From an uncultured Clostridia bacterium (GTDB lineage: Bacteria > Bacillota > Clostridia > JAAYHZ01): a stretch of 64,000 nt of DNA. The stretch is taken from NCBI GenBank assembly GCA_937894465.1, contig CALCRE010000047.1, positions 1 through 64,000 on the forward strand, given 5' to 3'. A model generated the notes under the pieces. It was not told the DNA's origin and searched no databases. It saw nothing but the letters and a program-made list of their open reading frames with translations. Positions 1 to 10,896 of this stretch are shown here, in pieces. A program made the translations under genes and the position numbers. Position 1 is the stretch's first letter; every line of letters starts with the position of its first letter.

Positions 1-1256
<1,256 letters not shown>

Positions 1257-1385
1257 ATCTAAATCATTAAAAAGAGAATCATTTTGTTGATTGATTATAG
1301 CGAGTGGTATTTGTCTTTTTTTATCTAATTATGTTGGTTATAGATAGCAAAATAACTAAAAGATACATGTAGAAAGAAATATTGC

Positions 1386-1414
1386 TTGATTTGTTTAGTT
1401 CATTTGTTTACAAT
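1386..1414 (+). promoter_or_regulatory. Predicted sigma-A promoter of the cas operon
   Basis: A TTGATT -35 box (1386-1391) and a TACAAT -10 box (1409-1414) are separated by exactly 17 bp, in the 200-bp AT-rich gap between the degenerate last repeat of array 1 and cas3. A GGGGTGGGG ribosome site follows about 10 bp before the cas3 ATG. It is the only good promoter seen ahead of the eight overlapping cas genes, so it probably drives the whole operon. Confidence 0.6.
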
Positions 1415-1455
1415 ATAAGTGATAGAAAAATTATATAAGGGGTGGGGATTTTGAG

Positions 1456-4284
1456 ATGCTAAGTTGGCGTACGAGAGCTTTATGGGCAAAAAAATCTATC
1501 GAGAGCCAAAATGGACAGTGGCTTCCACTTTATGTTCATATGTCTGATGCTGCTGAAGTAGCTAAATTGCTATGGCACCACTGGGTTCCTTCTTGTACTA
1601 AACGAAAGATATGTCAAGGAATTTTTAAATCGAGAATAGACTCCTTTAATTTTGAGGATTCGGCAATACCATGTTTTACGTTTTTAGCAGCAGGACATGA
1701 TTTAGGCAAGGCTACTCCTGTTTTTCAAGGAAGATTGCACCATTCAGAATTTGATGACTCACTATATAATCAAATAATTGAAGTTGGTCTGTCGCTTGAG
1801 AATAATACACATCCGCATGAAGCAAGACATCATTGGTCATCACAACTCATTTTAGAAAAGTATGGATTTTCTCGAAAATTAGCTGTTATTCTAGGTGGTC
1901 ATCACGGACAACCTCCAAGCTATAAACAGTTGAATGATCTTCGTATGGCTTACAAGAAGGACCTAGGTTGGGGGAAGGGGCAAGAAACATGGAATGATGT
2001 TCAAGAGACTCTATTGGAGTATGCGCTTGCGCTGGCAGATGTTACGAAACAAGAAGCACAATCTTGGCAACCGGATATAACTGCACAAGTACTACTAAAC
2101 GGATTAGTCATTATGGTGGATTGGATTGTAAGTAATGAGTTAGACTTTCCGTATGTAGACTTAAGCGAGAGAGCTAAGCCGTCCATAGAGAGGGCTTATG
2201 AGTCTTGGGACATGCTCAACCTACCTGATTGTTGGTGCCCGAGTAATGATTGGATGAATACAGATTATTATTTGAAACATTTTTCCTATCAGCCCCGACC
2301 AGTACAAACCGCAATGTTGAATATACTTAAAAAAACGAACAATCCCGGTATAGTTATTCTTGAAGCTCCTATGGGTGAAGGAAAAACAGAAGCAGCGCTT
2401 GCTGCTGCAGAATCAATGGCCTACACAACAAAGCGTAGTGGTATATTTTTTGCATTGCCGACTCAAGCCAGTGCTAACGGTCTGTTTTTACGAATTTGCC
2501 GTTGGATTGAAAAGTTAGGTGATGGTGTCGACCATTCGGTACAACTAGCACATGGTAAGGCGAACCTCAACGAGCTGTATAATTCTATAATTAAATCGAC
2601 AAAAGAACAAGGTGCTTTTTGGGTAGGAGGCGAGGAAAGTGAAGGTACCGGAGATGATGCTATTATAGTTCATGATTGGTTTACCGGACGGAAAAAGGGT
2701 ATCTTAGCGGATTTTGTGATAGGCACTATCGATCAAGTCCTAATGGGTAGTCTTAAACAAAAGCATCTGGCACTACGTCATCTGGGACTTGCTAACAAAG
2801 TAGTGATTCTTGATGAATGCCACGCTTATGATGCTTATATGAGTCAATACCTGTATAAGGTTTTAAATTGGTTAGGAGCGTACAATGTTCCTGTGATTGT
2901 TCTTTCCGCAACATTACCCGGTGACAAACGTAAGCAACTGATAGAATCCTACTTGAATCAAGACCCTTTAGTCGAACAAGAGTATGATCCGTTGTTTGAT
3001 AATAATATTCATCAAGCCAAGTCGTTGCCTTCATGGGTTACCACTCTTGATTATCCGATCATTACATTGACGGATGGTTATAAAATTCTTCAAGAAAAGG
3101 TTCATGGAAAACGACGTTCTATTAGTGTAGCGATAGATGTTTTATCGTCTGATGAGCAAATATTGACGATAATAGAAGATCTTCTATCTGATGGTGGATG
3201 TGCGGGGATAATTGTAAATACCGTAAAAAAGGCGCAACAAATTGCGTGTTGCTTAAGAGAGCATTTTAATGAGGATTGCGTTTATCTGCTCCATTCTCGA
3301 TTCATTGCTGCAGAACGTGCACAAAAAGAAAAAGTGTTGTTTGAAAAACTTGGTGCTGAGGGCAAACGCCCATATCGTTGCATAGTTGTCGGTACACAAA
3401 TATTTGAACAAAGTTGTGACTTGGATTTTGATGTGCTAATTTCTGATATTTGCCCTATGGAATTACTGATTCAACGCATTGGAAGATTACATAGACATAA
3501 TCGGAACAGACCGGACAAGCTACAAAACCCTGCTTGCTATATTTTGGGAATGAGTGAATCCGGATTTGATCGTGGTACTGAGTTAATCTATGGAAAATAT
3601 CTGTTGATGAATACACGAGCGTTGTTACCTTCTCAAATAAACTTACCAGATGATATTCCATTGCTTGTTCAAGAGACGTACCGTCCAGATGGACTAGCGA
3701 TGCCACAGGCGTTATGTGATGAATATGAAGAAGCAAAAAGTTTACATGAAAGTCATATAGCTAAAAAACAAACAAAAGCAATGAATTTTCAAATTTCGGA
3801 TCCATACAAAGGTTTAGGTGATTTGGTAGGATGGTTGGATTCTAGTATAACTGAAGATCCATCTGGAAAGAGAGGTGAAGCAACTGTACGAGACACATAT
3901 GATTCTATCGAAGTTCTGGTTATACAACGCTGTAGTATGGGGTTCTATAAGATACCTTGGGGTACCAAATTTAGGAATGTTAAAATTCCTTATGATGTAC
4001 CACCGGAACCGGGGCTTGCAAAAGCAATAGCAGAATGTAGCATACAACTTCCTCACGAATTGTGTTGGGATATGGATAAGACAATCAAAGAACTTGAAAA
4101 AATTTCACTACATGAATTACGAGCTTGGCAACAATCCAGTTGGCTCAAAGGTGAGTTGTTCTTGGTGCTCGATGATAAAAACAGTGCAGACCTTTGTGGA
4201 TATTGCTTGCAATATGATGAGCTTTATGGATTATTATCAAATAAAATTGAAGAAGGGGATTTGAATGCAGGAAAAAGAATTTAA
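1456..4284 (+). CDS. cas3: CRISPR-associated helicase/nuclease Cas3 (type I-E)
   Basis: Cas3 is recruited by Cascade to R-loops, where it nicks and unwinds target DNA. The 942-residue protein has the N-terminal HD nuclease (HD at residues 81-82 within GHDLGK) fused to an SF2 helicase: Walker A EAPMGEGKTE near 303-312, the DECH box near 452, LSATLP (motif III), and motif VI QRIGRLHRH near 673. The length fits single-chain I-E Cas3 (E. coli 888 aa). The ATG at 1456 follows a purine-rich ribosome site. The gene overlaps cse1 by 20 bp, so the two are probably translationally coupled. All key motifs are intact, suggesting an active interference nuclease. Confidence 0.97.
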   Translation: MLSWRTRALWAKKSIESQNGQWLPLYVHMSDAAEVAKLLWHHWVPSCTKRKICQGIFKSRIDSFNFEDSAIPCFTFLAAGHDLGKATPVFQGRLHHSEFDDSLYNQIIEVGLSLENNTHPHEARHHWSSQLILEKYGFSRKLAVILGGHHGQPPSYKQLNDLRMAYKKDLGWGKGQETWNDVQETLLEYALALADVTKQEAQSWQPDITAQVLLNGLVIMVDWIVSNELDFPYVDLSERAKPSIERAYESWDMLNLPDCWCPSNDWMNTDYYLKHFSYQPRPVQTAMLNILKKTNNPGIVILEAPMGEGKTEAALAAAESMAYTTKRSGIFFALPTQASANGLFLRICRWIEKLGDGVDHSVQLAHGKANLNELYNSIIKSTKEQGAFWVGGEESEGTGDDAIIVHDWFTGRKKGILADFVIGTIDQVLMGSLKQKHLALRHLGLANKVVILDECHAYDAYMSQYLYKVLNWLGAYNVPVIVLSATLPGDKRKQLIESYLNQDPLVEQEYDPLFDNNIHQAKSLPSWVTTLDYPIITLTDGYKILQEKVHGKRRSISVAIDVLSSDEQILTIIEDLLSDGGCAGIIVNTVKKAQQIACCLREHFNEDCVYLLHSRFIAAERAQKEKVLFEKLGAEGKRPYRCIVVGTQIFEQSCDLDFDVLISDICPMELLIQRIGRLHRHNRNRPDKLQNPACYILGMSESGFDRGTELIYGKYLLMNTRALLPSQINLPDDIPLLVQETYRPDGLAMPQALCDEYEEAKSLHESHIAKKQTKAMNFQISDPYKGLGDLVGWLDSSITEDPSGKRGEATVRDTYDSIEVLVIQRCSMGFYKIPWGTKFRNVKIPYDVPPEPGLAKAIAECSIQLPHELCWDMDKTIKELEKISLHELRAWQQSSWLKGELFLVLDDKNSADLCGYCLQYDELYGLLSNKIEEGDLNAGKRI

Positions 4285-5860
4285 TTTATTATATGAACCA
4301 TGGATTTTGGTGTTAACTCAAGAAGGTGAAACAAAGGAAGAATCCCTACTATCAGTACTAGAACATGCGCATGAGCTTCGCTGTATTTCCGGAGAGTTAC
4401 CTACTCAGGACGTTGCTGTTTTGAGACTACTATTAGCCGTCTTACATGCGACTTTCACAAGAGTTGATGTGAAAGGAAATCAAGGGGGTATTAGTAATGC
4501 TATACAAGCATTAGAACGATGGGAAAATTTGTGGGAACTAAAGTGTTTTCCGGTAGAACCAATCAAAAAGCGTTTAATCTTCTATGAGGAACGTTTTTAC
4601 CTTTTCCATCCGGAGAGGCCCTTTTATCAGATCAGTGGCCTTAATTACGGGACAAGCTATACTGCAACGAAGCTATTGGGGAACCTATCCGAAAGTGGTA
4701 ATAAAGTTAGGTTGTTTCCAGTTAGAACAGGGGATTCAAAACGTACAGTGTCATATGCCGAGGCAGCTAGATGGTTATTATATGTTAATGCTTTTGACGA
4801 TACATCCGGTAAACCATCAAAACGAGGACAGAAAATGCCATCTCCCGGAGTGGGCTGGCTTGGTAAACTCGGATTGATTTATGCAGAAGGTTCAAGTCTT
4901 TTTGAAACACTTATGTTGAACCTTGTGTTTTTAAATGATAAGAACGAGCCGTGGAGCAGTGGCAAAGCTACATGGGAAATTGATAAATCAAGAACAACGG
5001 AGCGGGTAGAAATTCCCTTACCCCAAGATCAAATTACATTACTTACATTACAATCACGCCGTTTACTCCTGCATCGAGAAGAGGGTAGCGTCAGTGGTTA
5101 TTTGCTACTAGGAGGTGACTTTTTTCCTAAAGAGAATTCGTTTACTGAACAAATGACACTCTGGAGAAAAGATCAAAAAAATGACATATATCATCCAAAA
5201 CGTCACAATCCGTCCAAACAATTATGGAGAGATTTCTCCTCACTTCTCGCAAGTAATAATGGCGCCAGAAAACCAGGTGTAGTTCATTGGTTATCATTAT
5301 TGAAAGATCATGATCTTATACGTAATAAGGTTATAATTAGTCTCCGTACTGCAAGTGTTAATTATGGAGATAAAGATTTCTTTGTAACTGATGTTTTTGA
5401 AGATTCTGTTTCAATCAATTCAAATATTCTGTCTCATCTTGGTGAGGAGTGGGTTATACGAATTATCAAGTTACTATCTGTCACTGAGGATTGTATAAGG
5501 TATATTGGTTATCTTGCCTCTGATTTGGCGATGGCTTGCGGTGACAGTGATAGCCAACATCATAAAGCCGGGGAAGGAAGCGGTAATGCTGCGAAGGCTG
5601 AAGCATATTATCAAATGGACTTACCATTTCGAAAATGGCTTGCTGATATAAATCCGTCACAAACAGATCCGGATGAGGTAGAGCATGCTTGGAAGGAGAC
5701 CGTAAGTCAGATACTCTTGAAACTCGGTGAAGAGATGGTGTATCGGACGGGAGAAAAAGGTATCACCGGTCGTTATGTCAATAATAGATACTATACTGCA
5801 CCAAGTGCTTTGTTGAAGTTTCGTTCCAATGTAATACAAACATTAGAGAAAGGAGGTTAA
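4265..5860 (+). CDS. cse1: Cascade large subunit Cse1 (Cas8e)
   Basis: This is the large subunit of type I-E Cascade, which recognises the PAM and recruits Cas3. The 531-residue protein begins FNLLYEPWILV, the characteristic Cse1 opening (N-L-x-x-x-W-I-x-V). The C-terminal part is a predicted helical bundle with conserved-looking MDLPFRKWL and ALLKFR stretches. It is slightly longer than E. coli CasA (502 aa). The start overlaps the cas3 end by 20 bp with a GAAGGGGA ribosome site. Position between cas3 and cse2 is the standard I-E order. Sequence divergence in this family is high, so the assignment rests on the opening motif, length and synteny together. Confidence 0.94.
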   Translation: MQEKEFNLLYEPWILVLTQEGETKEESLLSVLEHAHELRCISGELPTQDVAVLRLLLAVLHATFTRVDVKGNQGGISNAIQALERWENLWELKCFPVEPIKKRLIFYEERFYLFHPERPFYQISGLNYGTSYTATKLLGNLSESGNKVRLFPVRTGDSKRTVSYAEAARWLLYVNAFDDTSGKPSKRGQKMPSPGVGWLGKLGLIYAEGSSLFETLMLNLVFLNDKNEPWSSGKATWEIDKSRTTERVEIPLPQDQITLLTLQSRRLLLHREEGSVSGYLLLGGDFFPKENSFTEQMTLWRKDQKNDIYHPKRHNPSKQLWRDFSSLLASNNGARKPGVVHWLSLLKDHDLIRNKVIISLRTASVNYGDKDFFVTDVFEDSVSINSNILSHLGEEWVIRIIKLLSVTEDCIRYIGYLASDLAMACGDSDSQHHKAGEGSGNAAKAEAYYQMDLPFRKWLADINPSQTDPDEVEHAWKETVSQILLKLGEEMVYRTGEKGITGRYVNNRYYTAPSALLKFRSNVIQTLEKGG

Positions 5861-5861
5861 C

Positions 5862-6491
5862 ATGGAGGAAAGTAGGAATTTATCATACCTTATAAGGAAA
5901 TTAACCGAGGAGAAGATCGAACGATTATTAATGGAAGATCCGTGGAGCCGTGCTATGCTAGCAAAATTGCGAAGAGGAATAGGGAAGCAACCGGGAGAAC
6001 AACCGGAACTATTTGAAATATTGCTTAATAATGTTCCGGAAGATCTATATGGGAAGGGTGACGAGGTCAGTAAACCCGTTTGGGCAATTTATACTGCATT
6101 GACATTGTTTGCACTACACCAGCAGGGTAACGAACAACCAATGAGTAATAGCGGTAATGCGGAGGGTAAAAAGCAGGGCAATTCTTTAGGTACTGCTGTC
6201 GGATACTTGGTAAAGAAAAATGATGAAGATCGAAAGAGTGCTGTAAAGCGCCGTTTTGATGCAGTGATAACCGCGAACGAATTTACTGAGTTTGCGTACC
6301 ATGCGCGAAGTTTAATTCAATTGCTCAAAGCGGAGAAAATTACTTTAGATTATCCGCATTTGGCTGAGGACTTTTATTGGTACCAATTTGATGAAGTGAG
6401 AAATCGAATTCGAATGCGCTGGGGCGAGGACTTTTATCGTATAGCGCAAAGGAATGATCATAAAGAAAACGGAGGAGTATGTAATGAGTAA
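5862..6491 (+). CDS. cse2: Cascade small subunit Cse2 (Cas11e)
   Basis: Cse2 forms a dimer along the belly of Cascade and stabilises the R-loop and the crRNA-target hybrid. The product is 209 residues (E. coli CasB 160), mostly helical and basic, with the family-like pattern GIGKQPGE near the N-terminus (residues 38-45), YTALTLFALHQQG, and a region of K/R residues around KKNDEDRKSAVKRRFDAV that would contact nucleic acid. A very strong AAAGGAGG ribosome site precedes the ATG, directly after the cse1 stop. The stop codon overlaps the beginning of cas7 by 8 bp. There is an insertion of low-complexity N/G/K residues around 90-105. Confidence 0.93.
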   Translation: MEESRNLSYLIRKLTEEKIERLLMEDPWSRAMLAKLRRGIGKQPGEQPELFEILLNNVPEDLYGKGDEVSKPVWAIYTALTLFALHQQGNEQPMSNSGNAEGKKQGNSLGTAVGYLVKKNDEDRKSAVKRRFDAVITANEFTEFAYHARSLIQLLKAEKITLDYPHLAEDFYWYQFDEVRNRIRMRWGEDFYRIAQRNDHKENGGVCNE

Positions 6492-7569
6492 AATTAATAA
6501 TCGGGTCTTTGTTGATATTCATGTTATCCAATCTCTGCCACCTAGTTGTGTCAACCGGGATGATACCGGTAGCCCGAAAACAGCAGTATATGGCGGTGTT
6601 CGCCGTGCAAGGATTTCGTCTCAATCTTGGAAACACGCTATGAGACAAATGTTTCGGGATTATTTTGATGAAATTGATCTGGGTGAAAGAACCAAAAAGA
6701 TTGTTGAGAAAGTCGCAGAACAGATCCGTCTTTTATGTGAAATTGATTTGGAAGAAGCTATGACATTAGCTGAAAAAATCATTAACCAAACCGGGGTCGA
6801 CACTAAAGACAAAGAGGCAAAAGCTCTCTTTTTTATGAGTAACAAACAAGCAGAGGCATTAGCACATATGGCTATTGTGGATCCTATTCCAAGTAAAAAA
6901 GAAGTACAAGAAGCTTTAAATAAGGGTACAGGTGTAGATATAGCATTATTTGGACGTATGGTAGCTAATGATCCTGCTTTGAATGCAGATGCATCTGCGC
7001 AGGTAGCTCATGCGATTTCAACACACAAGGTAGAAAATGAATACGACTATTTTACTGCCATGGATGATCGTTCAGCAGAAGATCAGGCAGGTGCCGGTAT
7101 GATCGGTACAGTCGAATTTAATTCGTCTACTCTTTATCGTTATGCGACTGTTGCAGCTCATGATTTAAAAAAGAACCTTGGAGATGTAGCGATTTCCTCA
7201 AAAGCAATCAAGGAATTTTTGCGAGCTTTTATATGTTCTATGCCCACCGGTAAGCAGAATACCTTTGCTAATAACACTCCGCCCTATGCAGTAATGGTGG
7301 CTATTCGCCAAGATCAGCCCATAAATTTTGTATGTGCTTTTGAGACACCGGTCAAGGCTAAAGAAGGTGGTTACCAGAGTAAGTCTGCAGTAGCATTAGC
7401 AAAGTATGCGCAATTTGTTTATGATCGGTACTTTGCTGCACCAAAATATTCTTTTGTAATATCTATGGACAAGGAATTTGAAGGATTAGGTGATGCGGTC
7501 GAACTTCCCGATCTTTTAATTAAGGCAGAACAAATAGTGTACAAGCTCTTGCAAGAAAACGGGGTTTAA
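6484..7569 (+). CDS. cas7e: Cascade backbone subunit Cas7e (Cse4/CasC)
   Basis: Cas7e is the crRNA-binding backbone protein that polymerises along the spacer. I start it at the ATG at 6484, 361 residues, because GGAGGAG lies just upstream. An upstream in-frame ATG at 6454 has no ribosome site and sits inside cse2. The N-terminus FVDIHVIQSLPPSCVNRDD and the GVRRARISSQSWKHAMR segment are hallmark Cas7e sequences; the latter is near the crRNA-binding surface. MPTGKQNTFAN and the C-terminal strand are also typical. It overlaps cse2 by 8 bp, consistent with translational coupling in the Cascade operon. Confidence 0.96.
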   Translation: MSKINNRVFVDIHVIQSLPPSCVNRDDTGSPKTAVYGGVRRARISSQSWKHAMRQMFRDYFDEIDLGERTKKIVEKVAEQIRLLCEIDLEEAMTLAEKIINQTGVDTKDKEAKALFFMSNKQAEALAHMAIVDPIPSKKEVQEALNKGTGVDIALFGRMVANDPALNADASAQVAHAISTHKVENEYDYFTAMDDRSAEDQAGAGMIGTVEFNSSTLYRYATVAAHDLKKNLGDVAISSKAIKEFLRAFICSMPTGKQNTFANNTPPYAVMVAIRQDQPINFVCAFETPVKAKEGGYQSKSAVALAKYAQFVYDRYFAAPKYSFVISMDKEFEGLGDAVELPDLLIKAEQIVYKLLQENGV

Positions 7570-7571
7570 GC

Positions 7572-8294
7572 ATGAGTACATTATTACTACGATTAGCAGC
7601 ACCTCTGCAATCTTGGGGCGTAGCAAGCAAATTTGACACTCGTGATACTGCAAGAGAACCGACCAAAAGTGGTGTGATTGGCTTGATTGCTGCAGCACTC
7701 GGTTGTAGTCGAACAGACAGTGGCGATGCCGCCAAGTGGCTTGAAAAGTTGAAAGATCTGAATTTTGCAGTACGAGTTGATCAAACCGGAGTGTTGTTGC
7801 GAGACTATCATACAGCTAAGAAACTTAAGGACCAGACCTCCTTTGTCACCGTACGTTATTACTTAGCTGATGCGATTTTTCTAGTTGGCTTGGAGGGAGA
7901 AAAAAGTTTTTTGATGAAGCTTATGGAAGCATTACAAAATCCTGTTTTTCCTTTGTATCTTGGAAGGCGTTCTTGCCCTCCCACGGGCCGGATGGTTTTA
8001 GGAATACGAGAACGGACACTTCAGCAAGCACTTGAGGAAGAATCTTGGCAAGCAAGTGAATGGTATCAAAAGAGAAAGTCATATCAAGCTAAGTTGACGA
8101 TTGTTCGTGATGCAAAATCAAGTGAACAAGATGTCTTTTTAAGGAGAGATTTACCAATTTCTTTTGATCAAAGAAATCGCCGATATGGTTTTCGTTACGT
8201 GTCGGACATAGCTGAAGCGTTGTATGTATCGATACCTGAACGTGTTGCAGAGGAACCAACAGAGTGCGATGCAATGGAAGAATTGGAGGATTGA
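7572..8294 (+). CDS. cas5e: Cascade subunit Cas5e (CasD)
   Basis: Cas5e caps the 5' handle of the crRNA in Cascade. The protein has 240 residues (E. coli 224) and begins LLLRLAAPLQSWG, the classic Cas5 opening strand, followed by TRDTAREPTKSGVIGLIAAALG, the glycine-rich RRM-fold region. LGRRSCPPTGRM is the conserved tail of the first domain. It starts two bases after the cas7 stop and is followed within 4 bp by cas6e. No catalytic residues are expected, as I-E Cas5 is structural. Confidence 0.95.
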   Translation: MSTLLLRLAAPLQSWGVASKFDTRDTAREPTKSGVIGLIAAALGCSRTDSGDAAKWLEKLKDLNFAVRVDQTGVLLRDYHTAKKLKDQTSFVTVRYYLADAIFLVGLEGEKSFLMKLMEALQNPVFPLYLGRRSCPPTGRMVLGIRERTLQQALEEESWQASEWYQKRKSYQAKLTIVRDAKSSEQDVFLRRDLPISFDQRNRRYGFRYVSDIAEALYVSIPERVAEEPTECDAMEELED

Positions 8295-8298
8295 TTAT

Positions 8299-8961
8299 AT
8301 GTATTTGTCTAGAATTGCGTTAAACACAAATAGAAAAGATACCATGACCGCTTTGGCTTCACCTCAGAAACTGCATGCAGCGGTGGAAAGCAGCTTTCCT
8401 CCAAGTGATGAAAAAGCAAACCGAAATATTTGGCGCATTGATCGGTTAAACAATAATTTATATTTGCTTGTTCTCAGTGATAAGAAACCTGATTTTTTAC
8501 ATATAGTAGAGCAGTTTGGCTGGCCTGGCGCTGAGCAAAAGTGGGAAACCAAAGATTATACTATTTTGCTGGAGCGCATAAAAGAAGGTCAAACATGGCA
8601 GTTTCGGCTGAGAGCAAATCCGATACATCATGTAATAGCAAATGGTGAAACACAGACACAAGAAAAAAAGCAAAGAGGTAAGATTTATGCTCATGTCACA
8701 GAGGATCAGCAAAGCAAGTGGTTGCTAGATCGTGGAGAAAGATATGGATTTATGCTAAATGTTGACTCGTTTCGTGTTGTGCAACGAGACATAAAGAGAT
8801 TTAAACACCGTAATGGTTTTATAACATTGGGTATAGCTACGTATGAAGGGGTCTTGGAGGTTACGGATGTAACTTTGTTTCGAAATGCATTAATTAATGG
8901 TATAGGTCGAGCAAAAGCTTACGGGTGCGGTTTGATGACAATAGGTAAGGTGTCGACATGA
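8299..8961 (+). CDS. cas6e: crRNA endoribonuclease Cas6e (Cse3/CasE)
   Basis: Cas6e cleaves the repeat hairpin of pre-crRNA and stays bound to the 3' stem-loop. The start is placed at the ATG at 8299 behind TGGAGGA, giving 220 residues. An upstream in-frame ATG at 8224 lies inside cas5e and is unlikely. The N-terminus MYLSRIALN is typical. His27 in KLHAAVESSFP matches the catalytic histidine of the family (His26 in E. coli). The C-terminal GIGRAKAYGCGLMTI is the glycine-rich loop of this family. The two repeat types in the window both form the stem it would recognise. The stop overlaps the cas1 start as ATGA. Confidence 0.95.
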   Translation: MYLSRIALNTNRKDTMTALASPQKLHAAVESSFPPSDEKANRNIWRIDRLNNNLYLLVLSDKKPDFLHIVEQFGWPGAEQKWETKDYTILLERIKEGQTWQFRLRANPIHHVIANGETQTQEKKQRGKIYAHVTEDQQSKWLLDRGERYGFMLNVDSFRVVQRDIKRFKHRNGFITLGIATYEGVLEVTDVTLFRNALINGIGRAKAYGCGLMTIGKVST

Positions 8962-9980
8962 GCGGTAATAGCGGAAAAATAAAGCCGAATCTTCAAGCTT
9001 TACCTGTTATTAAAGAACGAATCTCCTTCTTGTATTTAGAACGGTGTTTGGTTAATCGTCATGATAATGCTATTACAATAACAGATATCCGTGGTACAGT
9101 GTATGTCCCCGCCGCTGTTCTTTGTGTCATCATGCTAGGACCAGGCACAAATATCACACATCGCGCTATGGAACTCATTGGTGATACAGGAACTAGCGTT
9201 TTATGGATCGGTGAACACGGAGTGCGCTATTATGCTCATGGGCGGCCATTGACGCACTCTGCTCGTTTACTGATACAACAGGCAGAACTGGTATCCAATA
9301 CACGTAGCCGTTTAGCTGTTGCTCGCCGTATGTATTCTATGCGTTTTGAAGGTGAAGATGTCTCTAAGATGAGTATGCAACAATTACGAGGAAGAGAAGG
9401 TTCAAGGATTCGCGCTGTTTACCGTGAGGCGTCTGATAAAACGGGAGTTCCTTGGAACAAACGAGAGTACGACCCTAATAATTTTACAGCAAGTGATCCT
9501 GTAAACATGGCGCTATCCTCCGCACATGCATGCCTATACGGTGTGGCACATAGTGTTATCGTGGCATTGGGGTGCTCCCCGGGTCTTGGTTTTGTACATA
9601 CAGGACACGAGAGATCATTTGTTTATGATATCGCTGATCTCTATAAAGCAGAAATAACAATACCGATTGCATTTAAGGTTGCAGCACAACAACCGGAGGA
9701 TATTGGCTCAGTGACCAGACGTGCTGTTCGTGATGCTATATCTGATGGTATGATTTTAGAACGCATGGTAAAAGATATTCGTGAGCTGATTTTAGGTTTT
9801 TCAGAAGATGGTTCATCATTAGATGTTCCGGAAATTGAAACTAATATTATAAAACTATGGGACGAAAAGAATGGTTTTGTGAAAAATGCAGTTTCTTATG
9901 GAAAAGAATTGGATGATATGGAATCCGAGATGATAGATTTTATTGAAGGTTACGGCACGTTTGTGGAGGAAGAGACATGA
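8958..9980 (+). CDS. cas1: CRISPR integrase Cas1 (type I-E)
   Basis: Cas1 is the integrase subunit of the Cas1-Cas2 spacer-acquisition complex. The protein has 340 residues. The metal-binding residues are Glu147 (GREGSR), His214 (FVHTGHE), Asp224 and Asp227 (YDIADL). All four are offset by exactly six from the E. coli residues E141, H208, D218 and D221, so the active site is complete. A 4-bp ATGA overlap joins it to cas6e and another to cas2. Its intact state suggests the locus can still acquire spacers. Confidence 0.97.
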   Translation: MSGNSGKIKPNLQALPVIKERISFLYLERCLVNRHDNAITITDIRGTVYVPAAVLCVIMLGPGTNITHRAMELIGDTGTSVLWIGEHGVRYYAHGRPLTHSARLLIQQAELVSNTRSRLAVARRMYSMRFEGEDVSKMSMQQLRGREGSRIRAVYREASDKTGVPWNKREYDPNNFTASDPVNMALSSAHACLYGVAHSVIVALGCSPGLGFVHTGHERSFVYDIADLYKAEITIPIAFKVAAQQPEDIGSVTRRAVRDAISDGMILERMVKDIRELILGFSEDGSSLDVPEIETNIIKLWDEKNGFVKNAVSYGKELDDMESEMIDFIEGYGTFVEEET

Positions 9981-10861
9981 TAGTCATATCTTTAGCGGAT
10001 TGTCCTGTCAGTTTGCGTGGTGATCTTACAAAATGGTTGATGGAAATAAGCGCAGGAGTATTTGTCGGACAAGTCAGTGCACGAGTTCGAGATCATCTAT
10101 GGGAACTTATTAAGAAAACGGCCAAGAATGGTAAAGCGATAATGGTATTCAATACTAATAACGAGCAACGATTGGATTTCCGTGTTTATAATAATACGTG
10201 GGAGCCTATTGATTTTGATGGTATAAAGTTGATGCTTCGACCTAGCCCTTCTCGGATTAAGCATTTAAGTGAACTCCGTTTAGGTTATAGTAAAGCAAGT
10301 AAAAGACAGATAGCGAAGCAAGCTGCCAATAAACAAAGTTCCAATTTACCTGGTTCATATGTTGTAGTAGATGTTGAAACAAGTGGACTTAATCTAGAAG
10401 AACATAAAATAATTGAGATCGGAGCAATTCGTGTAGAAGATCATTGTATAGCAGAACGATTTTCTTTACTAGTGCGACTAGAAGAAGCTATTCCAACACA
10501 AATAGAAGAGCTAACAGGCATTACGAACGATTTATTACAAAAAGAAGGTATTGACATAGAAATTGCCTTAAAACAATTCATCTCCTTTGTACGTGATTTA
10601 CCCATGGTATCCCATAATGCGGATTTCGACTATAGATTCCTACGCAAAGCATGCGACGATTGCAATATTTCATATATCGGCAATAGGTGCTTCGATACAC
10701 TAACACTTGCCCGAAGGAAAATTAGGCAGATTGACAATTTCAAGTTGAGTACGCTAGCAAATTATTTTGGAATTGTAATTGCGAAACAACATCGAAGCAT
10801 TGATGACTGTGAAATAACCTATCAAATCTATGAGAAACTCATTAATTTAGACAAATTTTAA
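9977..10861 (+). CDS. cas2: Cas2 fused to a DnaQ-like 3'-5' exonuclease
   Basis: Residues 1-95 are a type I-E Cas2 (opening MIVISLADCP, VFVGQVSARVRDHLWE, ending KLMLRPSPSR). After a basic linker (about 96-125), residues 126-294 form a DEDDh exonuclease: ExoI VDVETSGL with Asp132 and Glu134, ExoII SHNADFDYRFL with Asp216, and ExoIII HRSIDDCEI with His272 and Asp277. The linker is rich in K, Q and A. Stand-alone E. coli Cas2 is about 94 aa. Such fusions are established in Streptococcus thermophilus type I-E, where the DnaQ domain trims prespacer 3' ends. Here it likely does the same in place of a host exonuclease. It overlaps cas1 by 4 bp and ends the cas operon, 35 bp before array 2. Confidence 0.96.
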   Translation: MIVISLADCPVSLRGDLTKWLMEISAGVFVGQVSARVRDHLWELIKKTAKNGKAIMVFNTNNEQRLDFRVYNNTWEPIDFDGIKLMLRPSPSRIKHLSELRLGYSKASKRQIAKQAANKQSSNLPGSYVVVDVETSGLNLEEHKIIEIGAIRVEDHCIAERFSLLVRLEEAIPTQIEELTGITNDLLQKEGIDIEIALKQFISFVRDLPMVSHNADFDYRFLRKACDDCNISYIGNRCFDTLTLARRKIRQIDNFKLSTLANYFGIVIAKQHRSIDDCEITYQIYEKLINLDKF

Positions 10862-10866
10862 AACTG

Positions 10867-10893
10867 AAACTGGCTTCACAGGCCAGTTTTCTT
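10867..10893 (+). terminator. Hairpin terminator at the end of the cas operon
   Basis: AAACTGGC (10867-10874) pairs with GCCAGTTT (10882-10889) around a 7-nt loop and runs into TTTCTT. It lies between the cas2 stop and the first repeat of array 2. It would end cas transcription just ahead of the array, although the U-tract is short and read-through is possible. Confidence 0.6.
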
Positions 10894-10896
10894 AGT

